Below, piece after piece: positions 1-8,868 of a stretch of DNA of 16,404 nucleotides; the first letter of the stretch is position 1; every line of letters starts with the position of its first letter. The position numbers were made by a program, and so were the translations under genes. The stretch lies in NCBI GenBank assembly GCA_002391565.1, contig DGFH01000165.1:1-16404 (forward strand), read 5' to 3'. The stretch is from Anaerolineales bacterium UBA3905 (lineage in GTDB: Bacteria; Chloroflexota; Anaerolineae; Caldilineales; Caldilineaceae). The notes under the pieces are model-generated. The model was not told the DNA's origin, searched no databases, and saw only the letters and a program-made list of their open reading frames with translations.

Positions 1-824
1 GCGATGGCGCCTTCCGCCGTCTCGCCAAAGGTGACGCGGCGGTCGATGTAGACGCGCGCCTGGTCGGGCACAGCGTTGATCGACGGCGTGGAGACTTTCA
101 TGTCGCTGACGGTGATCTTGCCGTGCCCCAGGAAGGGGTCGTCGCCCAGTTGCGGCTCCAGTTTGCTGACGCCTTCGATCAGTGGCAGCACCTTGTAGAT
201 GGCGTTGTCGCCCAGGTGGTTGCTGGCGGCGTGGGCGCTGCGCCCGCGCGCGATCACTTCGATCTCGACGCGCCCCTTGTGCCCGCGATAGACTTGCATC
301 TTGGTTGGCTCGCCGATGACGACGCAATCCGGGCGGATGCCCTCATGCTCGACAAAGGCGTGCGGGGCAATGCCATCACACCACTCCTCCATGTTGCCAA
401 AATAATAGGCTGTCCAGCCGTCGAGCAGCCCCAACTCTTTGGCGATCTTCAGCCCATAGATCATCGGCGGCGTGCTGCCCTTTTCGTCGCAGGCGCCGCG
501 CGCATAGAAGCGCCCTTTCTCGATCTTGCCGATGAAGGGATCCCAATCCCACTCGTCCGGGTTGCCGATGCCGACGGTGTCGATGTGGCTGTCGTAGACC
601 AGGATGCGCGGCCCGTCGCCGATGCGCCCGACGGTGTTGCCCATCGAGTCAAACCAGACTTCGTCGAAGCCCAGTTTGCGCATTTCCGTCTGGATGCGCT
701 CGCCGACCGGGCCGATCTGCGAGTCCATCGACGGGATGGCGCAGATTTCGCGCAGGAAGCTGATGATGGTTTCGCTCTGTTGGCCGACCTGTTGCTGGAC
801 GGCGGCGACATCTACTGTAGGCAT
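1..824 (-). CDS. M20 family metallopeptidase (YgeY-like hydrolase), C-terminus cut by window edge
   Basis: This is a zinc-dependent M20 amidohydrolase or peptidase, seen as its N-terminal 274 residues; the frame is open to the left edge. Metal-site motifs are visible. YDSHIDTVG has the first ligand His80 and Asp82. ARGACDEKG has the bridging Asp113. FGNMEEWCDG has the Glu146-Glu147 pair that acts as general base and ligand in the family. The stretches IPSMDSQIGPVGE, GWTAYYFGNMEEW and VIGEPTKMQVYRGHKG closely match proteins annotated as YgeY 'selenium metabolism-linked hydrolase'. The dimerisation (lid) domain begins near residue 185. The start is ATG at 824-822, preceded by AAGGA seven bases upstream. 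The substrate is not deducible; a dipeptide, an acylated amino acid or a carbamoylated compound are all possible. No selenium gene is visible nearby, so the YgeY name shows similarity only. It lies downstream of murA on the same strand with a 270-bp gap. Confidence 0.9.
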   Translation of the reverse strand, partial: MPTVDVAAVQQQVGQQSETIISFLREICAIPSMDSQIGPVGERIQTEMRKLGFDEVWFDSMGNTVGRIGDGPRILVYDSHIDTVGIGNPDEWDWDPFIGKIEKGRFYARGACDEKGSTPPMIYGLKIAKELGLLDGWTAYYFGNMEEWCDGIAPHAFVEHEGIRPDCVVIGEPTKMQVYRGHKGRVEIEVIARGRSAHAASNHLGDNAIYKVLPLIEGVSKLEPQLGDDPFLGHGKITVSDMKVSTPSINAVPDQARVYIDRRVTFGETAEGAI

Positions 825-970
825 AAAAGAATCCTTTGGAATGGCAGCGCCGTGTAATTCTACGCCGGCGCCAGGTGCACGCTTGTACATAGCACAACAG
901 ATGGAGATGACGGGATTATATCGGTCGCCGCGAAGCGTTGTCAAAAGCGCCACCGTCACAGTAGGTCATC

Positions 971-1007
971 GCCTTCGGCGTGACATGGCCCCCGTCACGC
1001 CGAAGGC
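971..1007. repeat. Perfect 14-bp inverted repeat between murA and the M20 gene
   Basis: GCCTTCGGCGTGAC at 971-984 and its exact reverse complement at 994-1007 enclose a 9-nt loop. The stem is GC-rich and strong but has no T tract on either side, so it is not a classical intrinsic terminator. It could still end or stabilise the murA transcript, since both flanking genes run on the minus strand, or it could be a dispersed palindromic repeat. Confidence 0.6.
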
Positions 1008-1030
1008 TACAGATGCACATTCGCTTGATT

Positions 1031-1060
1031 CTCTCTGCGTTGCTCTGCATCTCTCTGCGC
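1031..1060. repeat. Three imperfect 10-bp tandem repeats
   Basis: Three consecutive decamers, CTCTCTGCGT, TGCTCTGCAT and CTCTCTGCGC, lie in the spacer just downstream of murA. They resemble low-complexity intergenic strings and no function is evident. Confidence 0.45.
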
Positions 1061-1095
1061 CAAATTGGGTGACTCTTCAAACCGGTGCTCAGGCG

Positions 1096-2406
1096 TCAAG
1101 GCACGCGTGTGATGCTTGCGCCCAGCGCGCGCAGCTTGACGTCGATCTCCTGGTAGCCGCGGTCGATCTGCTCGACGTTGCCGATGGTGGTGACGCCCTC
1201 CGCCGCCAGCGCGGCCAGCACCAGCGCCATGCCGGCGCGGATGTCGGGGCTGGTCACGTGCTGGCCGCTCAACCGGCTGGGACCTACGACGACGGCGCGG
1301 TGCGGATCGCAGAGGATAATTTGCGCGCCCATCGCGATCAGCTTGTCCACGAAGAACATGCGGCTCTCGTACATCTTCTCGTGGATGATCACCGTGCCCT
1401 GCGCCTGCGTGGCCGTGACGATGGCGATGCTCATCAGGTCGGGTGGAAAGGCAGGCCAGGGGGCGTCGTCGATCTTCGGGACGGCGCCGCCAAAATCTGG
1501 GCGCACGCGCAGCGCCTGTTCTTCTTCGATAACCAGGGTGTATCGCTCATTGGGCGCCGCCGCCGGGTCTTCTTCCAGGTGCATGCGCACGCCCAACCGG
1601 TCAACGAAGACCATCTCCATCATGCGGAGATGCTCTGGCACCACGCCGACAATGCGTAATTCGCCCGGCGTGATGGCGCCCATGCCAATGTAACTGCCCA
1701 CCTCGATGAAGTCCGGGCTGATGTGCATTTCGGCGCCGCCCAGATGCTCCACGCCATGGATCGTGAGCACATTGCTGCCGATGCCGTCGATCGGGCAGCC
1801 CATCTTCACAAGCAGGTGGCAGAGGTCCTGCACGTGCGGTTCGCTGGCGGCGTTGCGTAAGATTGTGACGCCGTCGGCCAGCGCCGCCGCCATGATGCCA
1901 TTTTCCGTGGCGGTGACAGAGGCTTCATCCAGCAGAATGTCGCGCCCGCGCAGCCGTTGATCGGCGCGCAGCTCAAATTTGCCATTGTGCTCCAGTCTGG
2001 CGCCCAGGGCGGTCAGCACCTGCAAATGTGTGTCGATGCGCCGCCGGCCAATATCGTCGCCCCCCGCCGACGTCTGCACGCAAAAATGGCCGAAGCGACC
2101 AAGCAGCGGCCCCATCATCGTGAGCGAGCCACGAATCTGTGAAAAGAGCGCAGCATCGGGAGCGGCGGTGCGCACCTGGCGGGCGCACAGGGTCACGGTG
2201 TTGCCCTGTTCCTGAATCTCAACGCCCATCCCGCGCAGGATGCGCATCATCGTATGCACGTCGCCAATGCGCGGCAGGTTGTGAAGCGTCACCGGCGCGT
2301 CGGTGAGCAGGCAGGCCGCCAGCATCGGCAGCGCCGCGTTCTTGTTGCCGATCGGTCGAATTGCGCCGCGCAGGGGGCGTCCGCCTTCGATCACAAATGA
2401 AGTCAT
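1096..2406 (-). CDS. murA: UDP-N-acetylglucosamine 1-carboxyvinyltransferase (MurA), Asp-type active site
   Basis: MurA transfers enolpyruvate from PEP to UDP-GlcNAc, the first committed step of peptidoglycan synthesis, in the cytoplasm. The protein is 436 residues, against 419 in E. coli, and has the EPSP-synthase fold of two inside-out barrels. Visible landmarks are GNKNAALP with Lys22-Asn23, RGSLTMMGPLLGRFG (92-106), the loop SAGGDDIGRRRIDTH (113-127), EPHVQDL (189-195), SPDFIEVGSY (230-239) and APWPAFPPDL with Asp323, equivalent to E. coli Asp305. The active-site Cys115 of E. coli aligns with Asp117 here, the variant known from fosfomycin-insensitive MurA of mycobacteria and chlamydiae. 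The start is ATG at 2406, with AGAGGAA six bases upstream. The TGA of a possible 68-codon leader ORF overlaps this ATG. Identity is certain; drug insensitivity is inferred. Confidence 0.97.
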   Translation of the reverse strand: MTSFVIEGGRPLRGAIRPIGNKNAALPMLAACLLTDAPVTLHNLPRIGDVHTMMRILRGMGVEIQEQGNTVTLCARQVRTAAPDAALFSQIRGSLTMMGPLLGRFGHFCVQTSAGGDDIGRRRIDTHLQVLTALGARLEHNGKFELRADQRLRGRDILLDEASVTATENGIMAAALADGVTILRNAASEPHVQDLCHLLVKMGCPIDGIGSNVLTIHGVEHLGGAEMHISPDFIEVGSYIGMGAITPGELRIVGVVPEHLRMMEMVFVDRLGVRMHLEEDPAAAPNERYTLVIEEEQALRVRPDFGGAVPKIDDAPWPAFPPDLMSIAIVTATQAQGTVIIHEKMYESRMFFVDKLIAMGAQIILCDPHRAVVVGPSRLSGQHVTSPDIRAGMALVLAALAAEGVTTIGNVEQIDRGYQEIDVKLRALGASITRVP

Positions 2407-2609
2407 AACAAATTCCTCTGGTGTGCGCTGTGGTGCGACGAATGGAAAGTCGTTGTGTGTTCAGGTAGCAAACGCCGCCATCGCCGCCTGCGTTCCTCAT
2501 CGGCGGGCAAGGGTGTTTTCGACGCCGATTTACAACGCTGGAAAGGTGTAGCGAGCAACGGTGGACAGGCTTGATAGGGCTGAGGTGTGCGTTTTCCTGG
2601 CTTCTTCAT
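2403..2609 (-). CDS. Possible 68-residue leader ORF overlapping the murA start (doubtful)
   Basis: This ATG-initiated frame (MKKPGKRTPQ...HQRNLL) ends at a TGA that shares the sequence ATGA with the murA start. Its own ATG overlaps, again as ATGA, the stop of a five-codon frame (MYATT) at 2623-2606, which is preceded by GAGGAG four bases upstream. The predicted product is basic, with an EERRRRWRR stretch, and matches no family I recognise. Codon use is mixed and gives little coding support. It could be a translated leader that couples to murA, or untranslated leader RNA that is open by chance. Confidence 0.2.
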   Translation of the reverse strand: MKKPGKRTPQPYQACPPLLATPFQRCKSASKTPLPADEERRRRWRRLLPEHTTTFHSSHHSAHQRNLL

Positions 2610-2650
2610 GTGGTTGCGTACATGTAGCTCCTCTTGCCCATAACCTCCCC

Positions 2651-2679
2651 ATAGTAGCGCATATGCGCGTGCAGTGGAA
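2651..2679 (-). promoter_or_regulatory. Candidate sigma70-type promoter for murA
   Basis: On the minus strand TTCCAC (2679-2674) and TACTAT (2656-2651) are separated by 17 bp. Transcription would start near 2644, just upstream of a GAGGAG at 2633-2628, leaving a leader of roughly 240 nt before murA. The -10 is good and the -35 is weak. Confidence 0.35.
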
Positions 2680-2750
2680 ATGTTCCTGCTGCTATTTGAC
2701 CGGAACACACGTTCGATTGGCGCTATGGCGAATTCGGTTTTGGACAAGTG

Positions 2751-2761
2751 TATGCTACAAT
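2751..2761 (+). promoter_or_regulatory. Extended -10 promoter candidate for the membrane protein and gyrB
   Basis: TATGCTACAAT contains a TG one base before TACAAT, an extended -10 arrangement. The -35 at the right distance (TTCGGT, 2733-2738) is weak. A start near 2768 would place the ATG at 2824 about 55 nt downstream and argues against the longer frame from 2674. Confidence 0.45.
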
Positions 2762-2823
2762 TCTTTCGTTGTTCTGGCGCTGCAGCATGGCGTCTGGGAA
2801 CAAGTCGCAGGCGGTGGTGCCGC

Positions 2824-3792
2824 ATGGAAAGTTGGGATCGCGTGAGCGTAATTGACTCTCTGTCGGCGGGTTTCCGATTTTTGGGCTGGCGGTTGGAACT
2901 GCTACTGATTCCAGTGGCGCTTGACCTGTTGCTCTGGTTGGCGCCGCAGTTCAGTGTTGTCACATTGGCCGAGGAAGCAGCGCATTGGTACCGCGAGTTG
3001 GGCGCCGTGGAAGGGGTGCCCGCCGACGCGGCGATCCTCACGCAGCAGGTTGCCGAGAGCATCGAGCAATTTGGCGGCAGTTTCAATCTCTTGTCGGCGC
3101 TGGTGAGCACAACTTTGCTGCACATGCCGAGCCTGCTGGTCACCGGCAGCCAATCATCCCCGTTGCCCCCCATCGAGTTGACGACGCCGATCGAGGCGTT
3201 TGTCTTTTGGGTGGTCTTCAGCCTGTTGGGGCTGCTGATCGGGGTCGTGTATCTTGATTTGCTGGCGCGGCGTCTGCCGATTGGTGGCATGGCGGCGGTG
3301 CGCGGCGGCGTGCTGGCGGGGCGAGCAATTGCGCAGTGGCTGCAAGTGATCGCCTTTGTGTTGCTAGTGGCGCTGTTGCTGTTGGCGATCTATATTCCCA
3401 TAAGCGTTGCACTCAGCATCGTGACATTGGTTAGCCCGGCTTTGGGTTCGCTGCTGGCGTTAGGTTCGGGTGCATTGGCGCTGATCATCTTCTTCTATTT
3501 GTATTTTGCGACAGCCGGCATTGTGATGGATAACCTGTCGGCGCCAGAGGCTATCAAGCGGAGTTTTTTGCTGGTGCGCGCCCATTTTTTTGCCACACTC
3601 GGCTTTTTTGCGCTGAGTACGCTGATCGGGCTGGGCATCTCGCTCTTGCTCATCCGGCTTGCCAGTTATGCGTTGTGGGCAGTGACGCCGGCGATCTTGC
3701 TGAACGCCTACGTCGGCACCGGGCTGGCAATGGCGCTGCTCATTTTCTACCGGACGCGGCTGCTGAGCAGCGAGGCTGCGCTGGTGCAATAG
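2824..3792 (+). CDS. Polytopic membrane protein of unknown function
   Basis: This is a 322-residue hydrophobic protein. Likely membrane segments lie near residues 24-42, 125-145, 170-192, 197-230, 257-278 and 285-308. A soluble stretch (45-120) follows the first helix and probably faces outside. The motif FATAGIVMDNLSAPEAIKRSFLLVR (227-252) resembles the conserved 'P-x-hydrophobic-E/D-N...A-hydrophobic-K-R-S' block of the membrane domain found beside glycerophosphoryl diester phosphodiesterases and in DUF975-like proteins. That is a resemblance only; no catalytic residue can be assigned. The start chosen is ATG at 2824 (MESWDRVSV), because it follows a promoter candidate and gives a sensible N-terminus; the frame is open back to 2674. 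It ends 72 bp before gyrB on the same strand and may be co-transcribed with it. Confidence 0.75.
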   Translation: MESWDRVSVIDSLSAGFRFLGWRLELLLIPVALDLLLWLAPQFSVVTLAEEAAHWYRELGAVEGVPADAAILTQQVAESIEQFGGSFNLLSALVSTTLLHMPSLLVTGSQSSPLPPIELTTPIEAFVFWVVFSLLGLLIGVVYLDLLARRLPIGGMAAVRGGVLAGRAIAQWLQVIAFVLLVALLLLAIYIPISVALSIVTLVSPALGSLLALGSGALALIIFFYLYFATAGIVMDNLSAPEAIKRSFLLVRAHFFATLGFFALSTLIGLGISLLLIRLASYALWAVTPAILLNAYVGTGLAMALLIFYRTRLLSSEAALVQ

Positions 3793-3796
3793 CAAC

Positions 3797-3818
3797 GGTT
3801 CAAACACGGTTCAAACAC
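3797..3818. repeat. Two exact tandem 11-bp repeats upstream of gyrB
   Basis: GGTTCAAACAC occurs twice back to back, immediately after the stop of the membrane-protein gene and about 45 bp before the gyrB ribosome-binding site. It may be a binding site or polymerase slippage. Confidence 0.5.
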
Positions 3819-3864
3819 GGAAAGCGGTGGGGTGATCCCTGCCTGGGTTGTGAAGGAAGCTGTG

Positions 3865-5808
<1,944 letters not shown>

Positions 5809-5821
5809 CATCTGCGCAACA

Positions 5822-5835
5822 GGCGGGGCGCCGCC
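5822..5835. terminator. Weak GC-rich hairpin after gyrB
   Basis: GGCGG (5822-5826) and CCGCC (5831-5835) can pair around a four-base loop, 13 bp past the gyrB stop. There is no T tract, so any terminator role is uncertain. Confidence 0.25.
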
Positions 5836-5881
5836 GGCGTGATCTACAAAGTTCGTTGCTTCTGAGGTCGCCAATTCGCGT

Positions 5882-5913
5882 GGTGACAGTTGCTTTCCAA
5901 AGTGGCTGTCACC
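5882..5913. promoter_or_regulatory. Inverted repeat, possible operator of the peptide importer operon
   Basis: GGTGACAG at 5882-5889 and its perfect complement CTGTCACC at 5906-5913 have centres 24 bp apart, about two helical turns. They lie directly before an extended -10-like TGTTATGCT (5914-5922). The spacing suits a dimeric or tetrameric regulator, though it could also be a gyrB transcript hairpin. Confidence 0.35.
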
Positions 5914-5933
5914 TGTTATGCTTATCCACGATT

Positions 5934-5961
5934 CATCCAATTCATTGATCCATCCAATTCA
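5934..5961. repeat. Direct repeats upstream of the solute-binding protein gene
   Basis: CATCCAATTCA occurs at 5934-5944 and again at 5951-5961, with a 17-bp period. Both lie in the presumed 5' leader, between the promoter candidate and the ribosome-binding site. Confidence 0.5.
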
Positions 5962-5984
5962 CTCTGTAGGAAGGGAGAAGCCTT

Positions 5985-7661
5985 ATGCGTCGAAATCATC
6001 TGTGGTATGGGTTGGCGCTGCTATTGGTGCTGCTGGTTTTGGCGGCGTGCACCGCAGCGCCGGCCGCGCCTGGCGAAGCGAATGCACCGGCGGCGCCGGC
6101 TACGTCTGGCGAGGCGCTTACTTTGCGACTTGCCACCGTGTCAGAGCCATCCACACTGGATCCGAACCTGGCGGAGGACTATTACTCGATCACGCCAATC
6201 GAGCAGATGTTCCTGGGGCTGACCAACATCAACAATGCTACGTCGGAGATCGAACCGGAGCTGGCTGAAAGCTGGACGGTGTCAGACGATGGCACGGTCT
6301 GGACTTTTAACCTGCGTCAGGATGTAAAATGGAGCGACGGCAACCCGGTCACGGCCAACGACATTGTCTATAGCGTCAGACGCGCTGTCATGCCGGAGAC
6401 AGCCTCGCCGTATGCCTATGTCCTCTACAGCATTAAGAATGCTGCAGCCATCAATCAGACGGAGATTCCCACCGCCACCTATGACATCGAGAGTCTGGGC
6501 GTCAAAGCGCTGGACGACTACACTGTTGAGTTCACGCTAGAATCGCCAGCAGCCTACTTCGAGTCGATCTCCAGCATGTGGACGCTGCGCCCCGTGCCGA
6601 GTTGGGCCATCGAGCAGTTTGGCGACGCCTGGACCGATCCGGCCAATATCGTCGTCAACGGGCCGTACAAGCTTGTTGAGTGGCGCCCAGGTGAGAAGCT
6701 GATCTTTGAGAAGAACCCAGACTATTTCGCCGCCGATAACGTCCAGATCGATCGCGTCGAACTGAACATCATCACCGACCAGTTCACCGAGGTTGCGCTC
6801 TATGAAAAAGGCGAGCTGGACGTTGCGGGTGAAGGCGCAGCGTCGTTGCCCGCCGAAGAGGTCGCCCGCATCCTGGCCGACCCGGTGTTAAGCGCCGAGT
6901 TCCACCAGGGTCCGCGCGCCTCGACGACCTATGTCGGCTTCACGATGACCAAGCCACCCTTCGACAACGTGCTCGTGCGCAAGGCCTTTTCCGCCGCCAT
7001 CGATCGCGAGACGATGGTGCGCGACGTAGTCGGTTCGGGTGTGCCGGCGACGCAATTCGCGCCCCCCGGCATCTTCGGCGCTCCGGATCCAGAAGTCGGT
7101 CTTGGCTATGACCCGGAACAGGCGAAGGCATGGCTGGCGGAAGCAGGCTACCCCGACGGCGCCGGCTTCCCGACAGTCACCTATCGCTACTTCTCCAACT
7201 CGTTGGAAGAGGCATTGGCGCAGGCGCTGCAGGCGATGTGGAAAGAGACGCTCAATGTCGATGTCCAGCTCGAGGCGCAGGAGTTCCCGGTCTTCCTGGC
7301 CAGCACCGCCCCCGATGTTCCGGTTGAAGAAATGCCCGAAATGTGGCGGCTCGGCTGGGGCGCCGATTACCCGGATGAGAATAACTGGGTCTACGAGGTC
7401 TTCCACTGCACCGACAGCCAGAACCGCCCACGCGCTGCCTGCACCGAGGCTGACGCGAAGGCCAAACAAGCTGGCATCGAGACCGATCCGGAAGTGCGCA
7501 AGGCGCTCTACGCTGAAGTCGAGCAGTTGATGTTTGGCGAAGAAGTGCGCGTGGCGCCTTACTACCATCGCGGTTACACCATCCTGACCAAGCCCTATCT
7601 CCAGCGCGCGTATCCCACCTTTGCGCCGGTGAACTGGGATACGTGGCGGATCGAGAAATAA
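5985..7661 (+). CDS. Lipoprotein substrate-binding protein of a peptide/nickel-type ABC importer (OppA/DppA family)
   Basis: This extracytoplasmic solute receptor of the SBP_bac_5 family captures oligopeptides or related solutes for the permeases encoded downstream. The 558-residue protein starts with MRRNHLWYG and a hydrophobic core. It ends its signal in the lipobox LAAC with Cys22, so it is probably lipid-anchored. A flexible A/P/T-rich linker (23-42) follows. The family block ELAESWTVSDDGTVWTFNL plus RQDVKWSDGNPVTANDIVYS spans 92-130. Later blocks NGPYKLVEWRPGEKLIFEKNPDYF and KAFSAAIDRETMVRDVVGSGVPA are also typical. The start is ATG at 5985, with GGAAGGGAG about seven bases upstream. It is the first gene of an operon with two permeases, from which it is separated by 265 bp of palindromic repeats. 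The true substrate cannot be read from the sequence; peptide is the default and sugars are possible. Confidence 0.93.
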   Translation: MRRNHLWYGLALLLVLLVLAACTAAPAAPGEANAPAAPATSGEALTLRLATVSEPSTLDPNLAEDYYSITPIEQMFLGLTNINNATSEIEPELAESWTVSDDGTVWTFNLRQDVKWSDGNPVTANDIVYSVRRAVMPETASPYAYVLYSIKNAAAINQTEIPTATYDIESLGVKALDDYTVEFTLESPAAYFESISSMWTLRPVPSWAIEQFGDAWTDPANIVVNGPYKLVEWRPGEKLIFEKNPDYFAADNVQIDRVELNIITDQFTEVALYEKGELDVAGEGAASLPAEEVARILADPVLSAEFHQGPRASTTYVGFTMTKPPFDNVLVRKAFSAAIDRETMVRDVVGSGVPATQFAPPGIFGAPDPEVGLGYDPEQAKAWLAEAGYPDGAGFPTVTYRYFSNSLEEALAQALQAMWKETLNVDVQLEAQEFPVFLASTAPDVPVEEMPEMWRLGWGADYPDENNWVYEVFHCTDSQNRPRAACTEADAKAKQAGIETDPEVRKALYAEVEQLMFGEEVRVAPYYHRGYTILTKPYLQRAYPTFAPVNWDTWRIEK

Positions 7662-7688
7662 CAGCATGAGAGATTGAGGGGTTAAGAG

Positions 7689-7784
7689 ATTATCGATTTC
7701 TAGGTTGTCACGTGATATTGCTCGCAATCTTCCCGGAAGCTCCAAAGCTTCCGGGAAGATAAACAGTTAACCTAGCGGTCAGTA
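7689..7784. repeat. 96-bp structured intergenic repeat, copy A
   Basis: This 96-bp unit is repeated at 16014-16109 in the same orientation, with a single difference (T7760 against C16085). It is highly palindromic. Outer arms CTAGGTT (7700-7706) and AACCTAG (7769-7775) enclose a small hairpin, ATTGC-TC-GCAAT (7717-7728), and a long hairpin with perfect 13-bp arms, CTTCCCGGAAGCT (7729-7741) and AGCTTCCGGGAAG (7746-7758), around CCAA. An 8-bp palindrome TCACGTGA sits at 7708-7715. It encodes no protein. It resembles a MITE or REP-like element, or a structured RNA. It lies between the solute-binding protein gene and the first permease gene. Confidence 0.9.
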
Positions 7785-7788
7785 GGAG

Positions 7789-7870
7789 ATTGAGAGATTG
7801 GAGATTGAACGTGCAAGAAATTGGCGGGATGAGCGCGCAGGGCGTCCCGAAAAATCTCCAATCTCCCAAT
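7789..7870. repeat. Palindromic GAGATTGGAGATT repeat upstream of the first permease
   Basis: The 18-nt arms at 7789-7806 and 7853-7870 pair with one mismatch around a 46-nt loop. The core GAGATTGGAGATT and its complement recur at 11602-11645. Flanking sequence at 7664-7691 and 7871-7905 is built of similar GAGATT and TTAAGA words. A large hairpin between a binding-protein gene and its permease genes could protect the upstream mRNA and lower downstream expression, as REP elements do between malE and malF. That role is inferred. Confidence 0.7.
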
Positions 7871-7926
7871 TTCTTAATCCCCCTAACCTCTTAGTCTCTC
7901 AATCGCCTGATCTCTAAATTTCCTCT

Positions 7927-8868
7927 ATGCTACGCGTTATTATTCGCCGCCTGCTCTGGTTTATTCCAGTCTTCTTCGTCGTGACGGGGCTGACTTTTGT
8001 CACGATGCATGCATTGCCGGGCGGCCCCTTCGATTCCGACAAGACGCCGCCCGCACTTATCCAGCAAATGGAAGAAGTTTTCGGGCTGAATCGACCGGTG
8101 CCAGAGCAGTATCTGATCTGGCTATCCAACGTGGCGCAACTTAAGTTTGGCCCGTCGTTGAGTGCGCGCGGCAAGCCGGTGGAGGGGTTCCTGTTGCCTG
8201 GCCTGGCAGTCTCAGCGCAACTTGGCCTGTTTGCGTTGCTTTTTGCGTTGGCGGTGGGGGTTCCGGCTGGCATCACGGCGGCCATGCATCGTGGCTCTTG
8301 GCGCGACCGCAGCGCTACACTGGTGGCAATCATCGGCGTCTCTGTGCCGGCGATCGTGCTCGGCCCGGTGCTGCAATACATCTTTGCCTTGCAGCTCGGC
8401 TGGCTGCCGGTGGCGCAATGGGAGAGTCTCAGCGCAGGGCTGATCCCGTACCTGAGCCATATCATCTTGCCGGCGGTGACGCTGGGCGCTGGATTGTCGG
8501 CGATCATTGCGCGGCTGACGCGCGCCAGCATGTTGTCGGTGTTGGGCGAGGATTATATCCGCACGGCCCACGCCAAAGGGCTGGCGCGACGCACTGTCAC
8601 CGTGCGCCACGCACTGCGCAATGCACTCATCCCGGTTGTCACCTACCTGGGGCCGCTGGCGGCGGCCGTGCTGACCGGTTCGCTCGTCGTCGAGCAAATT
8701 TTCGCCATCCCAGGCATGGGGCGCTACTTCGTCAGCAGTATCAGCGCCCGTGATTATCCGATGGTGATGGCGGTCGTCGTGCTCTACGCACTGATCATTG
8801 TGGGCGTCAACCTGGTGGTGGATATTCTCTACACCGTCATCGATCCGAGGATCGGGCATGGCAACTAG
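7927..8868 (+). CDS. Peptide-type ABC importer permease, OppB/DppB family
   Basis: This integral membrane subunit forms half of the translocation pore. At 313 residues it has the usual family length. The N-terminal block MLRVIIRRLLWFIPVFFVVT with GLTFVTMHALPGGPFD is characteristic of DppB/OppB. The cytoplasmic EAA-type coupling loop EDYIRTAHAKGLARRTVTVRHALRN lies at 208-232, and GSLVVEQIFAIPGMGRYFVSSISARDYP at 251-278. About six membrane helices are expected. The start is ATG at 7927; the bases just before it (AAATTTCCTCT) contain no Shine-Dalgarno match, which is odd next to the well-marked starts nearby. Its end overlaps the start of the next permease by 11 bp, which points to translational coupling. 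Confidence 0.93.
   Translation: MLRVIIRRLLWFIPVFFVVTGLTFVTMHALPGGPFDSDKTPPALIQQMEEVFGLNRPVPEQYLIWLSNVAQLKFGPSLSARGKPVEGFLLPGLAVSAQLGLFALLFALAVGVPAGITAAMHRGSWRDRSATLVAIIGVSVPAIVLGPVLQYIFALQLGWLPVAQWESLSAGLIPYLSHIILPAVTLGAGLSAIIARLTRASMLSVLGEDYIRTAHAKGLARRTVTVRHALRNALIPVVTYLGPLAAAVLTGSLVVEQIFAIPGMGRYFVSSISARDYPMVMAVVVLYALIIVGVNLVVDILYTVIDPRIGHGN

Larger units (their letters stand above)
2407..2823. other. Divergent intergenic region between murA and the membrane-protein gene
   Basis: This 417-bp region separates divergently transcribed genes. It holds a minus-strand promoter candidate for murA, a possible murA leader of about 240 nt with small overlapping frames, and an extended -10 candidate facing the plus-strand gene. 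The plus-strand frame could be opened upstream to 2674, but that would cover the promoter candidates. No terminator or long repeat is evident. Confidence 0.6.

Noticed and set aside
123..857. Open frame of 244 codons antisense to the M20 peptidase
   Set aside because: The minus-strand frame encodes conserved M20 metal-binding motifs and is only missing its end because of the window edge.
2609..3290. Minus-strand frame extending from the murA leader through the membrane-protein gene
   Set aside because: Upstream of 2609 it is antisense to a convincing hydrophobic protein and shows no family features. Only the last 68 codons are retained, as a doubtful leader.
7689..7784. CRISPR repeat or riboswitch reading of the 96-bp element
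   Set aside because: There are only two copies, 8.3 kb apart, with no spacer array. They have opposite orientation relative to flanking transcription, which argues against a cis-acting riboswitch.
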